From contig OY279575.1 of the NCBI GenBank assembly GCA_958267355.1, forward strand, positions 1,038,335 through 1,102,334: a DNA stretch of 64,000 bases, written 5' to 3'. The translations under genes were made by a program, and so were the position numbers. How positions within the stretch are numbered: position 1 is the stretch's first letter; each line of letters starts with the position of its first letter. Origin of the DNA: an uncultured Alphaproteobacteria bacterium (GTDB lineage: Bacteria; Pseudomonadota; Alphaproteobacteria; JALCBB01). Below, piece after piece: positions 9,894-19,650 of the stretch. The notes below the pieces were generated by a model, which was not told the DNA's origin, did not search any database, and saw nothing but the letters and a program-made list of their open reading frames with translations.

Positions 9894-10553
9894 CTAAATC
9901 TTTCGTTTTAGGCTTTGCTGGTTCAGCTGCTCTAACCAGCCATGCAGACGCGGACACCGCACCCCTACACCATCCAATGAAGCGCAGGTGCGTTCTAGGT
10001 AGTCGCGGCTGGTGCCGCCACTGCCCTGCCCTTGCTGTAACATTTTGAGTCGTTGGGCTTGGCTTAAGTTGCCTCCGTATTGCGGATGATCATGGCGGAC
10101 AACAAAAGTCAGGGCGCGTACGGATTTTCCGTTACGGCGGGGTTTGCTGTCTGTCTTTTTCTGTTTTAGCAGGTCGCAACGCGCAACTATCGGCCGATAT
10201 GCATCGGTAATCATCTCGCGTTTCCACAGATAGCGGATTACCCGCTCGCGGTTTTCAGTCGCTACGCAAAAGACGAAGCCAAGGCACGAGCCGCCGTTGT
10301 CTAAGCCACAAACTAAGCCTGGGGTATCAGGTGTGCCGCGATAGTGCGTGGAGATAAGGCACAGATCACGCCGCCAACCGAAGGCACGGGCGGGACGACT
10401 CCATAGGTGTTGAAAGCCCGGCCGCCAAATCAGTGAGCCATAGCCGAAGACATAGAGTCGTCCTGCGGGTAGGCGTAGGTCACGCCACGAGGGAATGGTA
10501 GAAGGCGCAGAAGGCACAGGAAACACAGAAGGCACAGAAGACGAAGAAGGCAC
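9894..10553 (-). CDS. chaC: ChaC-like gamma-glutamylcyclotransferase
   Basis: Enzymes of this family split glutathione or gamma-glutamyl peptides to 5-oxoproline. The 219-aa protein carries the substrate-binding loop LYVFGYGSLIWRPGF, followed by RAFGWRRDLCLISTHYRGTP and GLVCGLDNGGSCLGFVF, as in ChaC. No ATG is available. The reading frame begins with GTG codons that lie inside a 9-bp repeat (GTGCCTTCT, coding VPS), so the true start is one of several repeat-borne GTGs between 10553 and about 10508. A 5-oxoprolinase at 30.4 kb could use its product. It is convergent with plsC. Confidence 0.85.
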   Translation of the reverse strand: MPSSSSVPSVFPVPSAPSTIPSWRDLRLPAGRLYVFGYGSLIWRPGFQHLWSRPARAFGWRRDLCLISTHYRGTPDTPGLVCGLDNGGSCLGFVFCVATENRERVIRYLWKREMITDAYRPIVARCDLLKQKKTDSKPRRNGKSVRALTFVVRHDHPQYGGNLSQAQRLKMLQQGQGSGGTSRDYLERTCASLDGVGVRCPRLHGWLEQLNQQSLKRKI

Positions 10554-10575
10554 AGGAGGCGAAGTAGGCGAAGGA
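10496..10575. repeat. Short tandem repeat at the chaC start
   Basis: Imperfect 9-12 bp units (AGAAGGCAC on the plus strand; GTGCCTTCT on the minus strand) cover the first codons of chaC and the bases upstream. The units encode Val-Pro-Ser and Ser-rich residues and provide the only candidate start codons. Confidence 0.75.
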
Positions 10576-10683
10576 GATATAGACGCAGTTTATCAAAACT
10601 GCGGAGATAATTATTCTTGTCTGAATTCCCACCAAGCGGCAAGAGCCAATCAGCAGGAGCCAAGCGGCAGGGGCGAAGGAATA

Positions 10684-13233
10684 TCAGGCAGGCAGGGACA
10701 GGGGCTTTTTCGTGCCTTGTTTCTTCTTGGCTTGTGGCTTGCCGCTATTTTTAGGGGGTGTTTTATCGTTGGCTTTATCGTTGGCTTTGTGGGGGGCTTC
10801 GCTGGCTTCGTGGGGGGTTTTATCGCTGGCTTTGCTGCCAGCTTTGTTGCTGGCTCTGTGGGGCTTGTCGTGCCCTTGGAAGCGCAAGGTCAGCGCACCA
10901 TCGGAGTCGGCTTCTTTTGCCTCCACAAAGACTGTACCGCCGTTGGTGAGCGTTCCGAAAAGAATTTCGTTGGCGAGTGGGCGGCTGATCTTTTCTTCAA
11001 TCAAACGCGCCAGCGGACGCGCACCCATAATCTTATCGGTACCACGGCGGGCAAGCCACAAACGCGCTGGGTCGTTAAGCGTAACCGATACATCTTGCTT
11101 AATCAGACGCTGTTCTAAGTCTAGGATGAACTTGTCTACAATCCGCAGGATGATTTCTTCGGTCAGGGGGGCAAAGGGAATAATCGCATCCAGGCGATTG
11201 CGGAATTCAGGCGCAAAGAGACGATGCACGGCGTCTGTGTCTTCTCCTTCGCGTGAGTCGCGGGCAAAACCCACAGCAGGACGCGCCGCGTCTGCGGCTC
11301 CTGCGTTGGTGGTCAGAATCAAAATAATATTGCGGAAGCTCACAGCTTTGCCGCCGTGGTCGGTAAGTCTTCCGTAATCCATCACCTGCAGGAGCAAATT
11401 GTAAATATCAGGGTGGGCTTTTTCAATTTCGTCCAAGAGCAGAACCGCATGCGGATTTTTATCTACCGTGTCGGTTAAAAGTCCGCCTTGTTCAAAACCA
11501 ACATAACCCGGCGGTGCGCCTATCAGGCGGGAGACAGCGTGTCGCTCCATATACTCGGACATATCAAAGCGGTGCAAAGATACACCCAGAGTCGCCGCCA
11601 ACTGCCGTGCCGCTTCAGTCTTGCCCACGCCTGTCGGTCCAGAAAAGAGATAACAGCCCACAGGCTTATTGTCTTCACGCAAACCCGCCCGTGCCATACG
11701 CACAGAACCCGCAAGATGCGATAGAGCAGGGTCTTGCCCAAAGATTAAGCGGCGCAAATCATCTTCTAGGCTTCGCAGGACTTCACGGTCATCTTGCGAA
11801 ACGCTCCGTGGCGGAATACGCGCAATCTTGGCAATGGTTTCTTCCACCGCCCGCACACCAATCGTCTTGCGGCGTTTGGAAGGCACTGACAGACGCATAG
11901 CAGCTCCAGCTTCGTCAATAACATCTACCGCCTTGTCTGGAAGCCGCCTGTCCGTCACATGGCGTACAGATAACTCTACCGCCGCCCGTAAAGCATCTTG
12001 GGTGTACCGCACTTGATGGTGACTTTCATACCTGCCCTTCAAACCATTTAAGATTTTAATCGTGTCGGCGGACGAAGGCTCCTGCACTTCTAGCTTTTGA
12101 AAACGGCGTAAGAACGCGCGGTCTTTCTCTAAGTAGCCCCGATACTCGCGGTAGGTCGTAGAGCCAACGCAACGCAATCTGCCATCTTGTAAAGCAGGTT
12201 TAAGCAAATTGGATGCATCCATTGAGCCGCCTGTTGTCGCCCCTGCATGAATCATCGTGTGGATTTCATCCACGAACAAGACTGCCATTTCTTGCTGGGC
12301 AAGTTCTGCCAATAAGCCCTTAATCCGCTCTTCAAAGTCTCCACGGTAGCGTGTACCCGCCATTAATGAACCCATTTCTAAAGACCAAACCTGCATCGGC
12401 TCCAACAGGGGTGGCACACGCTTTTCAGTCAAGCGCATTGCCAAGCCTTCAACAAGAGCAGTTTTGCCGACTCCAGGCTCACCCACCAGCAAAGGATTGT
12501 TTTTCGTCCGACGGCACAGGATTTGCACCAAACGCTCCAGCTCAGGTTCGCGGCCGATGAGCGGATCAATGCGCCCCGCCCGTGCCTTAGCGTTAAGGTC
12601 AATGCAATAATCAGACAAATACTTCCAACGCGCAGGCTTACGCCTTGACGGAGTAGGGCTGCGTGATTCCCCTCCTTCATGTACCTCCCTTGGCTTATCG
12701 TGTGGAGAAGTCTGGGGTGCGTTGGCTGATTCCTCAAAGCTATGCAACGAGTCTTCGCCCGAGTCACCTTCAAACGGATCATCGCCCTGCTGGCTGGCTC
12801 CATCGTATAAGTTTTTCTTTGAAATACCGTGGCTGACATAGTTCATCGCATCAAGTCGCTCCATTTCTTGCTTCTTGAGTAGATAGACCGTATAGCTCTC
12901 TCGCTCCGCCATTAAGGCGATTAACACATCGGCTCCTGTAATTCGTCCGCTACCGCTAGACTGCACATGAATCGCCGCTCGCCGCAAAACACGACGAAAG
13001 CCATCCGTGAAGTTACGCTCGCCTTCCGAAGTTAATGCTTCCTTCTCTAAGTACTCGTTAAGCTCATAACGCAAAAGCGGAATATCAACATCACAGGCTT
13101 CCAAAACTTCTATTGCCTCCACATTGTCGCAGAGTGCCCACAGTAGATGCTCCAAGGTCACCAAGTCATGACGCAGATGCCCCGCATACTGATGCGCACG
13201 GTCTAGCGTCGCTTTCATATTGCCCGAAATCAT
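10684..13233 (-). CDS. clpA: ATP-dependent Clp protease ATP-binding subunit ClpA
   Basis: This hexameric AAA+ unfoldase feeds proteins to ClpP. Domain order in the 849-aa protein: double Clp N-domain (1-140), acidic/Ser-rich linker, first AAA module with Walker A GEPGVGKTA and FVDEIHTMIHAG, and second AAA module with GPTGVGKTE and LLLDEIEKAHPD. The ClpP-binding tripeptide appears as VGF (PAVGFARDS) at the place of the usual IGL/IGF. The last 60 residues are an unusual Lys/Ala/Asn/Asp-rich repeat tail (NKAGSKASDKTPHEASEAPH and following) not found in typical ClpA. The adaptor clpS lies directly upstream on the same strand. Confidence 0.95.
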   Translation of the reverse strand: MISGNMKATLDRAHQYAGHLRHDLVTLEHLLWALCDNVEAIEVLEACDVDIPLLRYELNEYLEKEALTSEGERNFTDGFRRVLRRAAIHVQSSGSGRITGADVLIALMAERESYTVYLLKKQEMERLDAMNYVSHGISKKNLYDGASQQGDDPFEGDSGEDSLHSFEESANAPQTSPHDKPREVHEGGESRSPTPSRRKPARWKYLSDYCIDLNAKARAGRIDPLIGREPELERLVQILCRRTKNNPLLVGEPGVGKTALVEGLAMRLTEKRVPPLLEPMQVWSLEMGSLMAGTRYRGDFEERIKGLLAELAQQEMAVLFVDEIHTMIHAGATTGGSMDASNLLKPALQDGRLRCVGSTTYREYRGYLEKDRAFLRRFQKLEVQEPSSADTIKILNGLKGRYESHHQVRYTQDALRAAVELSVRHVTDRRLPDKAVDVIDEAGAAMRLSVPSKRRKTIGVRAVEETIAKIARIPPRSVSQDDREVLRSLEDDLRRLIFGQDPALSHLAGSVRMARAGLREDNKPVGCYLFSGPTGVGKTEAARQLAATLGVSLHRFDMSEYMERHAVSRLIGAPPGYVGFEQGGLLTDTVDKNPHAVLLLDEIEKAHPDIYNLLLQVMDYGRLTDHGGKAVSFRNIILILTTNAGAADAARPAVGFARDSREGEDTDAVHRLFAPEFRNRLDAIIPFAPLTEEIILRIVDKFILDLEQRLIKQDVSVTLNDPARLWLARRGTDKIMGARPLARLIEEKISRPLANEILFGTLTNGGTVFVEAKEADSDGALTLRFQGHDKPHRASNKAGSKASDKTPHEASEAPHKANDKANDKTPPKNSGKPQAKKKQGTKKPLSLPA

Positions 13234-13298
13234 CGCCCAAGCCCCCTAGATAAAAAAGATAAACACACGATAAAAAAGCTTTGACCCCAAGCCACACA

Positions 13299-13700
13299 CT
13301 ATGCTTGAAGCCGCTGTAACCGACAACGCAACGGATGCTCACACGCCAAAGCAAAACTCGTCACCTGCGAAATCTTCGTCTCAGCAACATCTAAATCATA
13401 GACTCCACAGACCGCAGCTCCGAAGCGGTGAATCTGCAGCATAACCGCAGTGGCTTCTTGCTCGTCTTTAGAGAAAAAACGACACAAAACTTCTACGACA
13501 AAATCCATCGGCGTGTAATCATCGTTAATCATCAAAACCTGATAGCGCGATGGCGGACGCAACTCCGCCTTCGCGTCAGGCTTGGCTTTTTCATCTACGC
13601 CAATATTGGTGTCTGACGACGGACTCTGCTCCGCAGCACAACGCGGTGCATCTTGTGCTTCCTGACGCACAAAATAATTATGACAGGCAGTTTTTTCCAT
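13299..13700 (-). CDS. clpS: ATP-dependent Clp protease adaptor ClpS
   Basis: ClpS delivers N-degron substrates to ClpA. The core matches the family: PSRYQVLMINDDYTPMDFVV, LCRFFSKDEQEATAVMLQIH, and VYDLDVAETKISQVTSFA, with the Asn-Asp-Asp that recognises the N-terminal residue. The frame is open to 13817. I chose the ATG at 13700 (MEKTACHNYF), which leaves about 50 disordered residues before the core. It lies 65 bases upstream of clpA on the same strand, so co-expression is likely. Confidence 0.9.
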   Translation of the reverse strand: MEKTACHNYFVRQEAQDAPRCAAEQSPSSDTNIGVDEKAKPDAKAELRPPSRYQVLMINDDYTPMDFVVEVLCRFFSKDEQEATAVMLQIHRFGAAVCGVYDLDVAETKISQVTSFALACEHPLRCRLQRLQA

Positions 13701-14124
13701 AGGCAATTGTGTCCATAGTTTAAACAACTCCGATTCAACGATGCAAGGTATTTTTTTAACTATTTTTTTATTTTTTGTTTCGCGTTGCTTTTTGACAACG
13801 CAACAGATCCAGCACATCTATACCGCACAGATACCCCACACCTACCCCCCACACCTACCCCACACCAGCTTCAAAACCCCACCCGCCAAGCACTCAGGCC
13901 GTGCCGTGTAAGTCTTGCCTAGTATAGAAATAACAGACAAAATCCAACAAGACTTGCACCCGAATCAGTCTTCGTTTATTCATTAAGCAAATGAGAACGA
14001 ATCGGCTCCACAAACACGGTTCGTACAGATCGCCGCACTGTCCTGCATAAAACAGAACAGAGCCGCATAGAAACTGCCACTCTGTCGCGCCAATCTGTCT
14101 TCTATCTTCTCTCCTTTTCGCAAA
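13701..14124. other. Intergenic gap between clpS and dacA
   Basis: The divergent gap holds the clpS and dacA 5' regions. Around 13840-13870 there is a short C-rich direct repeat of about 14 bp (CCCCACACCTACC). I see no RNA gene or convincing promoter. Confidence 0.5.
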
Positions 14125-15396
14125 ATGCCACCGCAGTCTTCTTTGCCTTCTTTGCCTCCTTCTAGCCCAGTACATCGCCGAGCCTTCTGTCGCCTCCCCA
14201 TGGTCGCGGCTCTGCTGCTGGTGCTTGTCCTGCTACCCCTCGGAGCCAGCCAACAAGCCGAAGCCCGAGTCGCTTCAATCGTTATAGAAGCCAAAAGCGG
14301 CCGCGTGCTACATGCACTCAACGCCGATACACGAAACTATCCCGCGTCTTTAACCAAGATGATGACTCTCTACCTTGTCTTTGACGCACTAGAAGAAGGC
14401 TCGTTATCACTAGACGAAAAACTACCCGTTTCAAAACGAGCCGCGGGTATGTCTCCTTCAAAGTTAGGATTACAACCCGGCAAAACCATACGCACCGAAG
14501 ATGCAATCTTGTCACTGATTACCAAATCCGCCAACGATGCCGCCGTTGTACTCGCCGAACACATCGGTGGCACAGAAATAGAATTCGCCCGCCTAATGAC
14601 CGCCAAAGCCGCTACGCTCAATATGAATAACACAACGTTTCGCAACGCTTCAGGACTTCCCAACAAAGGACAATTATCTTCAGCCCGCGATATGGCAACG
14701 CTAAGCCAAGCCCTGTTTTTTAATCACTCCAAATACTACGCCTATTTCAACACGCAAAATTTTTCCTACGGCGGACGCAAATACACAAACCACAACCGCT
14801 TGCTCAAAAAACTCAGCGGAACCGATGGAATCAAAACAGGATACATTCGCGCATCAGGGTTTAATGTCGCCGCCAGCACCAAACGTAACGGAATCCGCCT
14901 AATCACTGTCGTCTTCGGCGGACAAACAGGAGCGCAACGCGATTACCGTGCCGTAAAACTAACCGAAGCCGCTTTCGCTAAACTTGCCTCCGAGCAGGCA
15001 GAGAAAAAACTTCTAGCCGAAGCAAGCACAGTAGAAGAAAACACCAACGCAAAAGAAGCAGGCGGCGTGCGCTCAGCACTTTCCCTAGTACAAGAAGCAC
15101 GAGCAAGCCAAGTCCGCGAAGTGGTTTCCACAGAAAGCAAGCGCAAAGGCTTGTGGGGAATCCAAGTCGGCGCCTTTTCATCAGACGAACGAGCACAAGC
15201 AGCCCTAGCCCTAGCACGAAACGCCGTAGCAGAAACCCTAGCCACAGCACGTTCAGTGCTAGAACCCGTACCTGGCACGGTGGGTCCATTACAGCGCGCG
15301 CAGTTCCACGGCTTGTCCAAAAGCGGAGCCTATAACACCTGCGCCGCTCTACGCAAAACAGGCTTAGATTGCCTGATCTTGGCTGGCACTCCCTAG
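14125..15396 (+). CDS. dacA: D-alanyl-D-alanine carboxypeptidase with C-terminal SPOR domain
   Basis: This penicillin-binding protein 5-type enzyme trims the terminal D-Ala from peptidoglycan stem peptides in the periplasm. A signal peptide is visible (RRAFCRLP then a hydrophobic VAALLLVLVLLPLG, cleavage near AEA). Catalytic motifs are present: SxxK as YPASLTKMM, SxN as KSANDA, and KTG as DGIKTGYI. The C-terminal 80 residues form a SPOR domain (LWGIQVGAFSSDERAQAALA), which binds denuded septal glycan. This DacA-SPOR fusion is common in alphaproteobacteria. The stop codon at 15394-15396 is the first element of a downstream 20-bp repeat array. Confidence 0.92.
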   Translation: MPPQSSLPSLPPSSPVHRRAFCRLPMVAALLLVLVLLPLGASQQAEARVASIVIEAKSGRVLHALNADTRNYPASLTKMMTLYLVFDALEEGSLSLDEKLPVSKRAAGMSPSKLGLQPGKTIRTEDAILSLITKSANDAAVVLAEHIGGTEIEFARLMTAKAATLNMNNTTFRNASGLPNKGQLSSARDMATLSQALFFNHSKYYAYFNTQNFSYGGRKYTNHNRLLKKLSGTDGIKTGYIRASGFNVAASTKRNGIRLITVVFGGQTGAQRDYRAVKLTEAAFAKLASEQAEKKLLAEASTVEENTNAKEAGGVRSALSLVQEARASQVREVVSTESKRKGLWGIQVGAFSSDERAQAALALARNAVAETLATARSVLEPVPGTVGPLQRAQFHGLSKSGAYNTCAALRKTGLDCLILAGTP

Positions 15397-15749
15397 CGTG
15401 GGGTTAGGTGCGGGGGTAAGCGTAGAAGTGTGGGGGTGAGCGTAGAAGTGTGGGGGTAAGCGTAGAAGTGCGGGTTTAAGCGTGGGCTTGCTAGCGCAAT
15501 AGCCGCTTGCCCTTTTTGCCTTGTGGCTTGTTTGCGCCTTGTGGCTCGTTTGTGGCTTGTGGCTCGTTCGGTGGCTCATCTGTGCCTTGTAGCTCGCGCT
15601 CCTTGTGGAGAGCGCGTGAGGCTTGTATATTGCCCCAGCGGTCTGCCAAACCCCCGCATATAGCGGCATTCAATAGGGTTTTGTATATTTCCGTGCGGAA
15701 TTTCCGTCTTGCCAGATGAATTTGAAAACCAGATTGCGGATAGACTCCC
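15394..15749. repeat. Tandem repeats in the dacA-glyA gap
   Basis: From the dacA stop onward there are about five units of a 20-bp repeat (CGTAGAAGTGTGGGGGTGAG). The three best are at 15421, 15441 and 15461. A second degenerate G/T-rich repeat (CTTGTGGCTCGTTTGTGG-like words) follows at about 15520-15600. The last 150 bases before glyA show no repeat. I see no glycine or other riboswitch there. Confidence 0.8.
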
Positions 15750-17072
15750 ATGAACCAAGTTGCACCCCACACCATTCTACCCGAAGGATTAGAAAACGCT
15801 CCGCTCAGCGAAGAGTCTTTCTTTACTTCATCCCTGCGCGAAACCGACCCAGTCGTCGCCAAAGCAATCGGCTCCGAATACACACGCCAAAACGACGGAA
15901 TAGAATTAATCGCCAGCGAAAACATCGTTTCACGCGCCGTACTAGAAGCTCAAGGTTCTGTACTGACCAACAAGTACGCCGAAGGCTATCCAGGGGCGCG
16001 TTACTATTGCGGATGCGAACACGTTGATACCATTGAAGCCCTTGGCGTCGCCCGAGCCAAGCAGCTTTTCAATTGTGTCTATGCCAATCTTCAGCCGCAC
16101 TGTGGAGCTTCCGCCAATCAAGCCGCGTTTCTGGCTTTGCTGAAACCCGGTGAGTCTTTTTTGGGTCAGTCGCTTGACGAAGGCGGGCACTTAACCCACG
16201 GCTCACCTGTCAATTTGTCAGGCAAATGGTTTCAGGCTTATGGCTACGGATTAGACGCAAACGGATACATTGATTACGACCAAGCCGCAACAATGGCACA
16301 GGAGCATAAGCCAAAGTTGCTATTAGCAGGAGCCAGTGCCTATCCGCGCACGATTGACTTTGCCCGACTGCGTGAAATCGCTGACCAAGTTGGCGCATGG
16401 TTTATGGTAGATATGGCGCACATCGCAGGACTTGTCGCCGCAGGTGCACATCCATCGCCTTTGCCCCACGCCCATGTCGTGACAACAACAACGCACAAAA
16501 CCTTGCGCGGTGCCCGCGGCGGAATGATTTTGTCCAACGATGAAAGTGTCACCAAGAAGTTAGCTTCAGCAGTATTTCCTGGATTGCAGGGCGGGCCACT
16601 AGAACACGCAATCGCAGGCAAGACCGTAGCCTTAGGCGAAGCCCTACGCCCAGGCTTCAAGGAATACATCGGGCAGGTAGTTGAAAACGCCCGTGTGCTA
16701 GGGGAAACACTTCTTGAAGGCGGATTACATCTTGTCTCAGGTGGCACAGACAATCACCTGTTGCTCGTGGATTTGCGTCCGATGGGGCTAACGGGGCGGA
16801 TTGCTTCCGACGCACTAGAACGCGCCGCCATCACCTGCAACAAAAATGCCGTGCCACAAGACCCCGAAAAGCCACAAGTGACTTCAGGAATACGCCTTGG
16901 CACTCCCGCCGCAACAACACGCGGATTTGGTAGCCAGGAATTCAGCCAAATCGGTAAGTGGATCCTGCGTGTGCTAGCAGCTCAAGGCAAGGACAACGCC
17001 GAAGCAGAAGAGTCTGCAGTGCGCGAAGAAGTGGTAGCTTTATGTCAGCGTTATCCGTTGTATGGGGGGTGA
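15750..17072 (+). CDS. glyA: Serine hydroxymethyltransferase
   Basis: This PLP enzyme interconverts serine and glycine with tetrahydrofolate, the main source of one-carbon units. The 440-aa sequence is full length. It shows [38 protein letters not shown] substrate loop (here YYCGCE, Cys replacing Gly), the helix [31 protein letters not shown], and the PLP-lysine segment [14 protein letters not shown]. nrdR follows after 3 bases, as in many alphaproteobacteria, and starts the nrdR-rib operon. Confidence 0.97.
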   Translation: MNQVAPHTILPEGLENAPLSEESFFTSSLRETDPVVAKAIGSEYTRQNDGIELIASENIVSRAVLEAQGSVLTNKYAEGYPGARYYCGCEHVDTIEALGVARAKQLFNCVYANLQPHCGASANQAAFLALLKPGESFLGQSLDEGGHLTHGSPVNLSGKWFQAYGYGLDANGYIDYDQAATMAQEHKPKLLLAGASAYPRTIDFARLREIADQVGAWFMVDMAHIAGLVAAGAHPSPLPHAHVVTTTTHKTLRGARGGMILSNDESVTKKLASAVFPGLQGGPLEHAIAGKTVALGEALRPGFKEYIGQVVENARVLGETLLEGGLHLVSGGTDNHLLLVDLRPMGLTGRIASDALERAAITCNKNAVPQDPEKPQVTSGIRLGTPAATTRGFGSQEFSQIGKWILRVLAAQGKDNAEAEESAVREEVVALCQRYPLYGG

Positions 17073-17075
17073 GCT

Positions 17076-17534
17076 GTGCGCTGTCCGTTTTGTAGCCAAG
17101 ATGAAAGTCAGGTTAAGGACTCGCGTCCGACTGATGATGGGGCGAGCATTCGCCGCCGCCGCCAGTGCAACGCCTGCGGCGGACGATTCACAACTTTTGA
17201 ACGGGTGCAAATCCGCGATATGGTCGTGCTGAAAGACGACGGGCGAAGACGCGAACCCTTTGACCGCGACAAACTTGAACGCTCCATGGAAATCGCTCTG
17301 CGCAAACGCCCCGTTGATCCAGAACGGCTTGAACGAATTATCTCAGGTATCGTACGGCGTCTGGAAAGCAGTGGCAGTAACGAAATTCAATCCAAGCTGG
17401 TCGGCGAAATGGTCATGGATGCACTCGCCACGCTAGACCCTGTCGCCTATGTGCGCTTTGCCTCCGTCTATCGCAACTTCCGCGAAGCAGGAGACTTTGA
17501 AACCTTCGTCGGAGGATTACGACGCGGTGAGTGA
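17076..17534 (+). CDS. nrdR: Transcriptional repressor NrdR
   Basis: NrdR senses ATP/dATP and represses ribonucleotide reductase genes. The 152-aa protein has the N-terminal zinc ribbon ([11 protein letters not shown] with CNACGGRF, four cysteines) and then the ATP-cone domain ([20 protein letters not shown] to [17 protein letters not shown]). The start is GTG at 17076. Its last 8 bases overlap ribD, so the two are likely coupled. Confidence 0.95.
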   Translation: MRCPFCSQDESQVKDSRPTDDGASIRRRRQCNACGGRFTTFERVQIRDMVVLKDDGRRREPFDRDKLERSMEIALRKRPVDPERLERIISGIVRRLESSGSNEIQSKLVGEMVMDALATLDPVAYVRFASVYRNFREAGDFETFVGGLRRGE

Positions 17535-18714
17535 TATCCGCGTTGCGGAGTTTTTCGCAAAAAGTGCTCTGGTAGCGGCAGGGCAACAGCTCGGCCAAAC
17601 CGCAAAAAATCCGTCAGTCGGATGCGTGCTGTACAACGAAGCAGATGCACAAGCGCATTTGCCTTCCCTCATCGCCTGCCACGCCACCACAGAAGGCGGA
17701 ACCATCCACGCCGAAGAGCGAGTGCTACAGCAAGCAGGAGAACAAGCACAAGGCGCAACCCTATACACAACCCTTGAGCCCTGTGCCCACATCCGTGCGG
17801 GGGGAAGTTGTGCCGAGAAAATTGTGCGAGCAGGGGTAAGGCGGGTTATTTACATTTTAGAAGACCCTGACCCACGTACCGCGGGCAAGGGGTTAAAGCT
17901 TCTTCGTCAAGGAGGGGTAGAAGTAGAGCAGGATACCAACACTGAGAGAATTGCCCGCGCCAAGCGTCAGCTCATCGGACATACCTGTCGTGTGCGTGAA
18001 AAACGTCCGGCTGTGATTTTGAAATTGGCGGTGTCAAGCGATGCATCTATTGCTCCGCTTGAATCTTCAGAGGCAAAACCTGCCAATCGTGGCGAAGCAG
18101 ATAGCGGCAAAATTTGGCTATCGGATAAAGCAGCTTTACGGCGGGCACATCTATTGCGGGCAAGTTGTGATGCTATTCTAGTCGGTAGCGAAACCGTGCT
18201 GGCAGATGATCCGCTTTTGTCTGTGCGCTTAAGTAGCTGGCGTGGCACACAGCCCTTGCGCGTTGTTTTAGATGGACGATTGCGCTTTCCTTCATCAGCA
18301 CGGCTGGCGAAGACAGAAAGCCAAAGAACTTGGCTCTTTACCGCCGAGCAGGAGAAAAGCCCTAAGGCACAAGCTTTAATCGGTGATGGTTTGCGCGTGC
18401 TAGAAACACCACTAGACGAAAAGGCTTTGGATCTTTCTTTTGTTTTAAGTGTTCTGTATGAAGCAGGAATTTCGCGGCTCTTGGTAGAAGGCGGAGCAAA
18501 AGTTGCAGACTCTTTCTTAGCCCATGGATTGGTTGATGAAGTAGCGTGGTTTCAATCACCCATAGCCTTTGAAGGGGGCGGGCTTAAGAGTCCGCTGAGC
18601 GAACAGGAACTGCAGGACTCAAACCGCTGGCACTGCTATGCTCGTGAGCAGTATCCGCGTGCTGATGGCAAAGCCGATTGGCTTACACTCTACACAGCAA
18701 CACGAAACCTTTAA
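17527..18714 (+). CDS. ribD: Bifunctional riboflavin deaminase/reductase RibD
   Basis: It performs the second and third steps of riboflavin synthesis: deamination of the diaminopyrimidinone, then reduction of the ribosyl side chain. The N-terminal deaminase domain has the zinc His and Glu in [12 protein letters not shown] and the cysteines in LEPCAH and GGSCAEKI. The spacing between the cysteines differs slightly from the usual PCxHxGRTPPC. The C-terminal reductase domain has [13 protein letters not shown] [13 protein letters not shown] and [15 protein letters not shown] chose the GTG at 17527 (start [10 protein letters not shown], 395 aa), which overlaps nrdR by 8 bases; the frame is open further upstream inside nrdR. 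Confidence 0.92.
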   Translation: MSDIRVAEFFAKSALVAAGQQLGQTAKNPSVGCVLYNEADAQAHLPSLIACHATTEGGTIHAEERVLQQAGEQAQGATLYTTLEPCAHIRAGGSCAEKIVRAGVRRVIYILEDPDPRTAGKGLKLLRQGGVEVEQDTNTERIARAKRQLIGHTCRVREKRPAVILKLAVSSDASIAPLESSEAKPANRGEADSGKIWLSDKAALRRAHLLRASCDAILVGSETVLADDPLLSVRLSSWRGTQPLRVVLDGRLRFPSSARLAKTESQRTWLFTAEQEKSPKAQALIGDGLRVLETPLDEKALDLSFVLSVLYEAGISRLLVEGGAKVADSFLAHGLVDEVAWFQSPIAFEGGGLKSPLSEQELQDSNRWHCYAREQYPRADGKADWLTLYTATRNL

Positions 18715-18971
18715 GCGCAAAACCTTTAAGGCTAAAATCTTTAAGGCCAAAACCTTTAAGACTAAAATCTTTAAGACCAAAATCTTTAAGACTAAAACCT
18801 TTAAGGCTAAAACCTTTAAGGCTAAAACCTTATAAGACTAAAATCTTTAAGATTAAAATCTTTAAGGCTAAAATCTTTAAGGCTAAAATCTTTAAGATTA
18901 AAATCTTTAAGGCTAAAATCTTTAAGGCTAAAATCTTTAAGGCCAAAACCTTTAAGCGCAAAACCTTTAAG
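18712..18971. repeat. 15-bp tandem array starting at the ribD stop codon
   Basis: Seventeen units of 15 bp (TAAGGCTAAAATCTT, with one 16-bp unit) run from the ribD TAA at 18712 to 18967 and end 30 bases before ribE. The first unit begins exactly with the ribD stop and every later unit repeats TAA. Through the first eight units (18712-18832) these are stops in the ribD frame; the 16-bp unit then shifts the phase. Confidence 0.95.
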
Positions 18972-18997
18972 TTAGGAGCGCACGACTCTGCCGTTTT

Positions 18998-19636
18998 ATG
19001 TTCTCAGGAATTGTTACCCACCAAGGCACAGTTGCCGCCAGCAACAAGCCCGATATCCACGACAAAAATCGTGAGCGGGTTTTTGCTGTTGTGGCTCCTG
19101 TGGCGTTTTGTGAAGGCTTGAAAGTCGGAGCTTCCGTTTCGTGCAACGGTTGCTGTCTGACCTTAAAGCAAGCGGCGGAGTCTAATGATCCAGGCATGCA
19201 GGTTTTGCATTTTGGTTTATCTCCTGAAACTTTGGCACGGACGACTCTTGGCACCTTGCCACAGAACACAGCTCTAAACCTTGAACGCGCACTAAAATAC
19301 GGAGACGAAATCGGCGGACAGATGGTCACAGGCCATATAGACGGCACAGCAAGTCTAATCGCCATAGAAGACTTGGGCGAAAATCGCTCGCTGACTTTTG
19401 CTACGGACAAGACTTTTGCTCCGATGCTGGCGGCGAAAGGCGGAATTGCCCTAGACGGCGTGTCGCTGACAGTCAATGCAGTTATGCCAGACCCGCACAA
19501 CTCCGAGCGGATATGCTTTTCGGTGATGCTGATAGCCCATACCCTAGCGGTGACGACTTTTGGCGGCTTGCGTCCGCGCGATCTTGTAAACTTGGAGCTT
19601 GACCCAATGGCACGCTATAGTGCCACCAGAAGTTAA
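18998..19636 (+). CDS. ribE: Riboflavin synthase alpha chain
   Basis: It dismutates two 6,7-dimethyl-8-ribityllumazine molecules to riboflavin. At 212 aa it has the expected two-fold repeat. The N-terminal half starts MFSGIVTHQGTV with GASVSCNGCCLTL, and the second half has GGQMVTGHIDGTASL and GIALDGVSLTVNAV. It lies in the rib operon between ribD (across the 15-bp array) and ribBA (14 bases downstream). Confidence 0.94.
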   Translation: MFSGIVTHQGTVAASNKPDIHDKNRERVFAVVAPVAFCEGLKVGASVSCNGCCLTLKQAAESNDPGMQVLHFGLSPETLARTTLGTLPQNTALNLERALKYGDEIGGQMVTGHIDGTASLIAIEDLGENRSLTFATDKTFAPMLAAKGGIALDGVSLTVNAVMPDPHNSERICFSVMLIAHTLAVTTFGGLRPRDLVNLELDPMARYSATRS

Positions 19637-19650
19637 AACAAGGCACAAAA

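Noticed and set aside
18638..19121. Lys-rich repeat proteins read through the ribD-ribE array
   Set aside because: They come from the 15-bp unit being a multiple of three; the frames overlap ribD and ribE and have no start signal or homology.
18972..19650. FMN riboswitch before ribE or ribBA
   Set aside because: The spacers are 30 and 14 bases once the array is set aside, too short for an FMN aptamer; none is visible before ribD either.
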